Shown piece after piece: positions 16,677 to 20,113 of a DNA stretch of 20,113 nucleotides. Where the stretch lies: the NCBI GenBank assembly GCA_030654645.1, contig JAURXC010000204.1:1-20113 (forward strand). The letters run 5' to 3'. How positions within the stretch are numbered: position 1 is the first letter of the stretch; each line of letters starts with the position of its first letter. This stretch comes from Deltaproteobacteria bacterium. Its GTDB lineage: Bacteria > Desulfobacterota > Desulfuromonadia > Geobacterales > Pseudopelobacteraceae. A program made the translations under genes and the position numbers. The notes beneath the pieces are model-generated. The model did no database searches. It was given only the letters and a program-made list of their open reading frames with translations, and had not been told where the DNA came from.

Positions 16677-16732
16677 TAAAGTGGCAATTCCATTGGCATC
16701 GCGCTTAAAATAATCACACACGGGAAGCTGAG

Positions 16733-16763
16733 CTGATAACATGACTGCCGGGGTAGTTGTCAG
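16733..16763. promoter_or_regulatory. Imperfect inverted repeat, possible activator site upstream of the sigma54 promoter
   Basis: CTGATAAC (16733-16740) and GTTGTCAG (16756-16763) are inverted arms with one mismatch and a 15-base spacer. The centre is roughly 135 bases upstream of the predicted sigma54 start, within the usual range for an enhancer-binding protein. It does not match the NifA site TGT-N10-ACA, and no such site was found here. The assignment is speculative. Confidence 0.3.
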
Positions 16764-16855
16764 ATGTTTGCCTTTAGTGCACATAATCTAGGCATAATTG
16801 ATGGGTTATTGGCTGGAATGCTTGTAACATGCAGTAAATACGGTGTGGTAATAGT

Positions 16856-16871
16856 TGGCATGCGATGTGCT
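16856..16871 (+). promoter_or_regulatory. Sigma54 (-24/-12) promoter of the nifX-fdxB-draT operon
   Basis: TGGCAT-GCGAT-GTGCT matches the sigma54 consensus TGGCAC-N5-TTGCW. The invariant GG (16857-16858) and GC (16869-16870) have the required ten-base gap. Transcription would begin near 16882, giving a leader of about 92 nt before nifX. Sigma54 control is the norm for nif genes. Confidence 0.75.
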
Positions 16872-16892
16872 ATCAAAAATGCAGGTTATAAA

Positions 16893-16908
16893 GCATTACC
16901 GCTAATGC
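16893..16908 (+). promoter_or_regulatory. Hexaloop hairpin in the nifX leader, candidate ANTAR-protein target
   Basis: GCATT (16893-16897) and AATGC (16904-16908) form a 5 bp stem closing the six-base loop ACCGCT, with A at loop position 1 and G at position 4. Those two loop bases are the conserved feature of RNA hairpins bound by ANTAR antiterminators. It lies 5 bases before the terminator stem. Known ANTAR targets usually have two such hairpins, and only this one is visible inside the predicted transcript. Confidence 0.5.
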
Positions 16909-16913
16909 ATGGC

Positions 16914-16950
16914 AAGGGCGCCACCATCGGAAAGATGGTGCGCCCTTTTT
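16914..16950 (+). terminator. Intrinsic terminator in the nifX leader (attenuator)
   Basis: The arms are AAGGGCGC-C-ACCATC (16914-16928, with one bulged C) and GATGGTGCGCCCTT (16934-16947), closed by the loop GGAAA and running into TTTTT (16946-16950). The stem is 14 bp and GC-rich, a strong Rho-independent terminator. It lies between the sigma54 promoter and nifX, and no plus-strand gene precedes it, so it can only act on the nifX leader transcript. Confidence 0.85.
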
Positions 16951-16973
16951 GTTTCAGGAAAGGAATACGGATC

Positions 16974-17360
16974 ATGAAGATAGCATTTTCATCATCAATC
17001 GGCGAAACCATCAACCAGCATTTCGGCCAGTGTCAAAGTTTTCACATCTGGAATGTCGGGCCGAATGAGGCCGGTTTTCTGGAGGTGGTCAGCGTGGGCG
17101 AGCATGGCGTTGACGAGGAGGATCGGATCTCTGCGAGGGCACAGCTGCTCTCCGACTGTGCCATCGTTTATACGATGCAGATCGGTGGCCCGGCGGCGGC
17201 CAAGCTGGTGGCCCAGAAAATCCATCCGATGAAGACCAATTGTGAAGTAGGATTAAAAGAGACGGTTGAGAAACTCCAGGAGGTCCTGAGAGGTAACCCT
17301 CCTCCCTGGATCAGGAAGGCGATGAACAAGGGGCATGCGCCGGCTTTTGACGAGGATTGA
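16974..17360 (+). CDS. nifX: NifX, FeMo-cofactor carrier/biosynthesis protein
   Basis: This 128-residue protein is a Nitro_FeMo-Co domain: MKIAFSSSIGETINQHFGQC at the start, DCAIVYTMQIGGPAAAKLV in the middle, KIHPMKT, and the NifX-specific end LRGNPPPWIRKAM. NifX binds NifB-co or FeMo-co precursors during assembly of the nitrogenase cofactor on NifEN. The start is set by GGAAAGGA just upstream and by alignment of the MKIAF opening; an upstream in-frame start at 16764 would run through the promoter and terminator and is rejected. It is the first gene of the operon behind the sigma54 promoter and attenuator. The gap to the ferredoxin gene holds a small GC-rich hairpin. Confidence 0.92.
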   Translation: MKIAFSSSIGETINQHFGQCQSFHIWNVGPNEAGFLEVVSVGEHGVDEEDRISARAQLLSDCAIVYTMQIGGPAAAKLVAQKIHPMKTNCEVGLKETVEKLQEVLRGNPPPWIRKAMNKGHAPAFDED

Positions 17361-17398
17361 TCAGCGCCAGAAAGCCCGCTTTATCCAGAAAATGCCGA

Positions 17399-17415
17399 GG
17401 GCGACTGTGTCGCCC
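17399..17415 (+). repeat. Intercistronic hairpin between nifX and ferredoxin gene
   Basis: GGGCGAC (17399-17405) and GTCGCCC (17409-17415) form a perfect 7 bp stem with a TGT loop. No T-tract follows, so it is more likely an mRNA stability or processing element than a terminator. Confidence 0.5.
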
Positions 17416-17447
17416 CGCAAACTCATAAAACTAAAGGAGATTTTACC

Positions 17448-17711
17448 ATGGCTTACATCACCGGATTGACGCGCGACAAACAGGAGTGGACCCCGGAGTT
17501 TATAAACAGCATTGATGAAGAGACCTGTATCGGCTGCGGCCGCTGCTTCAAGGTCTGCGCCCATGATGTTCTGGCTTTTGAAGAGTTGGATGGGGATGAC
17601 TCCGCCAAGATGTACATGCGGGTAGCTACTCCCGGCAACTGCATCGGTTGCCAGGCCTGCGCGCGGACCTGCTCGAAGAAGTGCTTCAGTTTTGCGCCGG
17701 TTTTGATGTGA
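17448..17711 (+). CDS. fdxB: Nif-specific 2[4Fe-4S] ferredoxin (ferredoxin III / FdxB type)
   Basis: This 87-residue protein opens MAYITGLTRDKQEWTPEFI, the signature start of nif-linked ferredoxin III. It has two cysteine sets: C27, C30, C33, C37 in CIGCGRCFKVC and C65, C68, C71, C75 in CIGCQACARTC, with an extra C79. It should carry two [4Fe-4S] clusters and donate electrons for nitrogenase or for cofactor assembly. The insert between the two sets is about 27 residues, as usual for this subtype. AAAGGAG precedes the start. Placement between two NifX-family genes supports a role in cofactor maturation rather than general metabolism. The fdxB name is by family resemblance; some genomes call it fdxN. 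Confidence 0.88.
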   Translation: MAYITGLTRDKQEWTPEFINSIDEETCIGCGRCFKVCAHDVLAFEELDGDDSAKMYMRVATPGNCIGCQACARTCSKKCFSFAPVLM

Positions 17712-17721
17712 TTGATGGGGG

Positions 17722-17757
17722 CCGGGGCCGGGGTTTTCGTTAATACCCCGTCCCCGG
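17722..17757 (+). repeat. GC-rich intercistronic hairpin between ferredoxin gene and second NifX-family gene
   Basis: CCGGGG-C-CGGGGT (17722-17734) pairs with ACCCCG-T-CCCCGG (17745-17757), giving a 12 bp stem with one internal mismatch and a 10-base loop. It is followed by TTC rather than a T-tract. It sits just upstream of the AGGGGG ribosome site of the next gene, so it may stabilise the upstream mRNA segment or modulate downstream translation. Confidence 0.6.
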
Positions 17758-17777
17758 TTCAGGTTAGGGGGCATATC

Positions 17778-18107
17778 ATGTTGATAGCAGTCGCATCAAA
17801 GGACGGCAGAGAGATCAACCAACACTTCGGGCATGCCGAGCGTTTCTTGATTTACGACGTGGAACAGGGCAGCGCCAGGCTGGTTGATGAAAGAAAAGTC
17901 GAGCGCTACTGCAGTTTTGATCCTGAACACCCGTTGCGCATGCACCTGTTGAAAAGCATTGCCACCGCGCTGTCGGGTTGCCGGGCCGTGGTCACGGCCC
18001 AGATGGGCGAGCATCCCAAGAGCGAGCTCGAACAGATGGGAATCGAACCATTTGTGGCCAGCGGACCGATCAGGACTACCTTGGTGGAGTTGGCCAAAAT
18101 TCTGTAG
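17778..18107 (+). CDS. NifX/NafY-family FeMo-cofactor-binding protein, second copy
   Basis: The start at 17778 gives 109 residues beginning MLIAVASKDGREINQHFGHA. AGGGGG lies upstream, whereas the longer frame from 17712 would read through the hairpin. The opening and the FLIYDVEQG strand match the Nitro_FeMo-Co fold. Unlike NifX it lacks the PPPWIRK end and carries YCSFDPEHPLRMHLLKSIATALSGCRAVVTAQMG, which resembles the C-terminal domain of NifB or stand-alone NifB/NafY relatives. A role as a second carrier or cofactor chaperone is likely, but which intermediate it binds cannot be told. It is co-directional with the ferredoxin and draT genes, 66 bp after the former. Confidence 0.85.
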   Translation: MLIAVASKDGREINQHFGHAERFLIYDVEQGSARLVDERKVERYCSFDPEHPLRMHLLKSIATALSGCRAVVTAQMGEHPKSELEQMGIEPFVASGPIRTTLVELAKIL

Positions 18108-18155
18108 AGACTCGTAAATATTGGATCTCTACGTCACAAAGAGGTGATGCCCGTC

Positions 18156-18950
18156 ATGCACAACGGTTCATTCAATAACTGCAACCTGCCGCCATGGGTG
18201 ATCGCCTCGCACCATTTCAACGAGAATCCGCAACCGTTGGAGATCCAGGGCGTCAAGGACGGCAACCGTTTCCTCTTTGACAGGCTTGCCTCTATCGATA
18301 ACCAGGAAGAGCGCGCAGTGGTCTTCAACGATTTCATGTCGGTCAAGTTCCAGCTGCATCATTGGCAGGGACAGACCGACACCGCCAGGAAGAGTCTCAA
18401 GAACAGTTATCTGCGCTTTCTGCGTGGCTGGATGATGGACTCCAATTCGATCGAAGGGGCGGTGCTGAAGCGTTGGGTGGAAAGTCGCATCGGAATCATG
18501 CCCAACTTCCATAAAAGCCGTATTACCGGCATTCAGAGTGATGCGTATTTCGATTTTTCGGTGGATGTGATGAAAGGCAGCGCGCGAACCAACGCGATCC
18601 AGTCCCAGTTGGACATTCTCTACGAATACTGCCAGTTCGAGCTGTCGCGAAGATATCCTGATACAAAACTGATTGCTCTTTATCGCGGCACCAACGACGC
18701 AAGCGAGCACGACATCATTCAACAGACCGGCAAGCGGGAACAGATCGTCAGGCTGAACAACCTGGTGTCATTTACATCGGATGAAGAGCGGGCCTGGGAG
18801 TTCGGTTCCACGGTCTGGAAGGTGAGCGTGCCACTCTGCAAGGTCTTCTTTTACAACGACCTGCTGCCCGGCAGCATCATGAAGGGCGAGGGGGAGTATC
18901 TGGTGATCGGCGGAGAGTACCGGGTGCGCAATGTTATGTGCACGGTATGA
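18156..18950 (+). CDS. draT: NAD+--dinitrogen-reductase ADP-ribosyltransferase DraT
   Basis: This enzyme transfers ADP-ribose from NAD+ to an arginine of the NifH dimer, switching nitrogenase off when ammonium or energy state changes. The start at 18156 gives 264 residues, near the usual family length, and has GAGGTGAT 7 bases upstream; earlier GTG/ATG codons at 18144 and 18147 overlap that ribosome site. Recognisable blocks are LPPWVIASHHFNENP near the N-terminus, LIALYRGTND with R177, SFTS at 205-208, and GEGEYLV with E245 and E247, which together resemble the R-S-E catalytic pattern of ADP-ribosyltransferases. The reversing hydrolase gene draG is not in the window. It is the last gene of the nifX operon and ends at a bidirectional terminator. 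Confidence 0.9.
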   Translation: MHNGSFNNCNLPPWVIASHHFNENPQPLEIQGVKDGNRFLFDRLASIDNQEERAVVFNDFMSVKFQLHHWQGQTDTARKSLKNSYLRFLRGWMMDSNSIEGAVLKRWVESRIGIMPNFHKSRITGIQSDAYFDFSVDVMKGSARTNAIQSQLDILYEYCQFELSRRYPDTKLIALYRGTNDASEHDIIQQTGKREQIVRLNNLVSFTSDEERAWEFGSTVWKVSVPLCKVFFYNDLLPGSIMKGEGEYLVIGGEYRVRNVMCTV

Positions 18951-18952
18951 AA

Positions 18953-18976
18953 AAAGCCCGGCCTGAGCCGGGCTTT
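18953..18976. terminator. Bidirectional intrinsic terminator between draT and gdhA
   Basis: AAAGCCCGGC (18953-18962) and GCCGGGCTTT (18967-18976) form a perfect 10 bp stem with the loop CTGA. The minus strand runs into six T residues, so it is strong for gdhA. The plus strand has only TTT then GAT, so it is weaker for draT. It lies between convergent genes, immediately after the draT stop. Confidence 0.9.
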
Positions 18977-19002
18977 GATGGGATAAACGTGATGTTGATC
19001 GC

Positions 19003-20113
19003 TTAGATCAGGCCGTGGGCAACCATTGCGTTGGCTACCTTGATAAATCCGCAGATATTTGCGCCGAGAACGTAGTTGCCCGGTGCTCCGTACTCGTCGG
19101 CGGTTTCAAAGCAGTTGCTGTGGATGTTGATCATGATGTCTTCCAGTTTTTTCTCGGTGAACTCGAAGGACCATGAATCACGTCCGGCATTCTGCTGCAT
19201 TTCGAGGGCTGAAGTGGCCACTCCGCCGGCATTGGCTGCTTTGCCGGGGCCGTAGGCGATCTTGGCGTCCAGGAATACCTTGACTCCTTCGGGAGTGGTC
19301 GGCATGTTGGCGCCCTCACCGACGGCGATGCAGCCGTTTTTGACAAGAGTCGCGGCATCCTTGCCGTTGATTTCATTTTGGGTTGCGGAGGGCATTGCCA
19401 CCTGGCAGGGGATGTCCCAGATGTTGCCGTTCGGGATGTATTTCGCGTCTTTATGTTTGGCGATGTAATCGGAAATGCGACGGCGTTCGACCTCTTTCAA
19501 CTGCTTGATCAGATCGAGATCCAGGCCTTTCTCGTGGTAGATCACTCCGTTTGAGTCTGAACAGGCCACGCACTTGCCGCCCAGCTGATGAATCTTCTCG
19601 ATGGTGTAGATGGCCACGTTCCCGGAGCCCGATACCAGGCAGGTTTTGCCGTCGAAGCTGTCCTTGCGTGCTTTCAGCATTTCGTTGACAAAGAAGGTGG
19701 CGCCGTAACCAGTGGCTTCGGTGCGAACCAGTGAACCGCCCCAGGTAAGGCCTTTTCCGGTAAGCACGCCCGGCTCATATCGGTTGGTAATGCGCTTGTA
19801 CTGCCCGAACATGTAGCCGATCTCGCGGCCACCTACGCCGATGTCGCCGGCCGGGACGTCGGTGTGCTCGCCCAGATGGCGATACAGCTCGGTCATGAAG
19901 CTCTGGCAGAAGCGCATGACTTCGTCATCGGACTTGCCCTTGGGGTCGAAGTCTGAACCGCCTTTGCCGCCGCCGATCGGCAGGCCGGTCAGTGAGTTCT
20001 TGAAGATCTGCTCGAAGCCGAGGAATTTGATGATGCCGAGATAGACCGAAGGGTGGAAACGGAGGCCACCTTTGTATGGTCCGAGAGAGCTGTTGAACTC
20101 GACCCGGAAGCCG
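19003..20113 (-). CDS. gdhA: Glutamate dehydrogenase, N-terminus beyond window
   Basis: About 370 C-terminal residues of a protein that is usually near 450 long are present; the frame is open at the right edge. It begins GFRVEFNSSLGPYKGGLRFHPSV, followed by GLPIGGGKGGSDFDPKGKS with the catalytic lysine region, PAGDIGVGGREIGYMFGQY, the dinucleotide-binding LVSGSGNVAIYT, and the family ending TSALEMQQNAGRDSWSF. This is the hexameric, usually NADP-linked class, which makes glutamate from 2-oxoglutarate and ammonium. Its promoter and first roughly 80 residues are outside. It converges on the draT operon and shares its terminator, so the two are separate transcripts, though both concern ammonium supply and use. 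Confidence 0.96.
   Translation of the reverse strand, partial: GFRVEFNSSLGPYKGGLRFHPSVYLGIIKFLGFEQIFKNSLTGLPIGGGKGGSDFDPKGKSDDEVMRFCQSFMTELYRHLGEHTDVPAGDIGVGGREIGYMFGQYKRITNRYEPGVLTGKGLTWGGSLVRTEATGYGATFFVNEMLKARKDSFDGKTCLVSGSGNVAIYTIEKIHQLGGKCVACSDSNGVIYHEKGLDLDLIKQLKEVERRRISDYIAKHKDAKYIPNGNIWDIPCQVAMPSATQNEINGKDAATLVKNGCIAVGEGANMPTTPEGVKVFLDAKIAYGPGKAANAGGVATSALEMQQNAGRDSWSFEFTEKKLEDIMINIHSNCFETADEYGAPGNYVLGANICGFIKVANAMVAHGLI

Noticed and set aside
16819..16834. Second sigma54-like motif (TTGGCTGGAATGCTTGT region)
   Set aside because: The spacing between the GG and GC elements is wrong, unlike the correctly spaced site at 16856-16871.
16764..16973. 70-residue N-terminal extension of nifX
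   Set aside because: It would be translated through the sigma54 promoter and the terminator hairpin. NifX proteins begin at the MKIAF segment, which has its own ribosome site.
1..20113. Mobile elements, CRISPR arrays, tRNA or rRNA genes
   Set aside because: No transposase, integrase, regularly spaced repeat, or tRNA/rRNA-like sequence was recognised on either strand.

Overview
The window looks like chromosomal DNA from a diazotrophic anaerobic deltaproteobacterium, most likely of the Geobacter/Pelobacter/Trichlorobacter group (Desulfuromonadales). This rests on gene content and style, with no database search: dense PAS and hybrid-kinase signalling genes, a 62-residue SAP-domain miniprotein of a type I associate with Geobacter, a nif accessory cluster, and a corrinoid methyltransferase pair beside chemotaxis genes. 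No tRNA, rRNA, insertion sequence, integrase or CRISPR array was seen.

Region 1 (1-3777, minus strand) reads as one operon from right to left: SAP-domain miniprotein, methyl-accepting chemotaxis protein, CheW, cobalamin-binding corrinoid protein, and a UroD/MtaA-family methyltransferase cut by the left edge. A chemotaxis receptor and coupling protein are thus joined to a C1 methyl-transfer module.

Region 2 (3963-16601, minus strand) is an eight-gene signalling island. From its promoter end it encodes a PhnD-like periplasmic binding protein, a hybrid kinase (HAMP-HisKA-HATPase-REC-REC-HPt), a second PhnD-like binding protein, a membrane PAS-PAS protein, a soluble PAS-PAS protein, a sugar-type periplasmic binding protein, a second hybrid kinase (Cache-like sensor-PAS-HisKA-HATPase-REC), and a receiver-PAS protein. 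There are three secreted binding proteins but no ABC permease or ATPase, and there is no DNA-binding output domain. The two PAS-PAS proteins and the receiver-PAS protein end in almost the same peptide (NRxFVGRELRMxELKxxIRELE). It sits just after the coiled coil that, in the two kinases, leads into the phosphorylated H-box. The likely job is periplasmic ligand sensing feeding a multistep phosphorelay whose output is protein-protein.

Region 3 (16602-16973) is a divergent control region. A sigma70-like promoter points left into the island. A sigma54 (-24/-12) promoter points right, followed by a short leader with a hexaloop hairpin and a strong intrinsic terminator just before nifX. This is the layout expected for attenuation relieved by an ANTAR-type antiterminator, as known for Geobacter nif genes.

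Region 4 (16974-18950, plus strand) is a nitrogen-fixation accessory operon: nifX, nif-type ferredoxin (fdxB-like), a second NifX-family protein, and draT, which ADP-ribosylates and inactivates dinitrogenase reductase. A bidirectional terminator separates it from region 5 (19003-20113, minus strand), the C-terminal four-fifths of a hexameric-type glutamate dehydrogenase.
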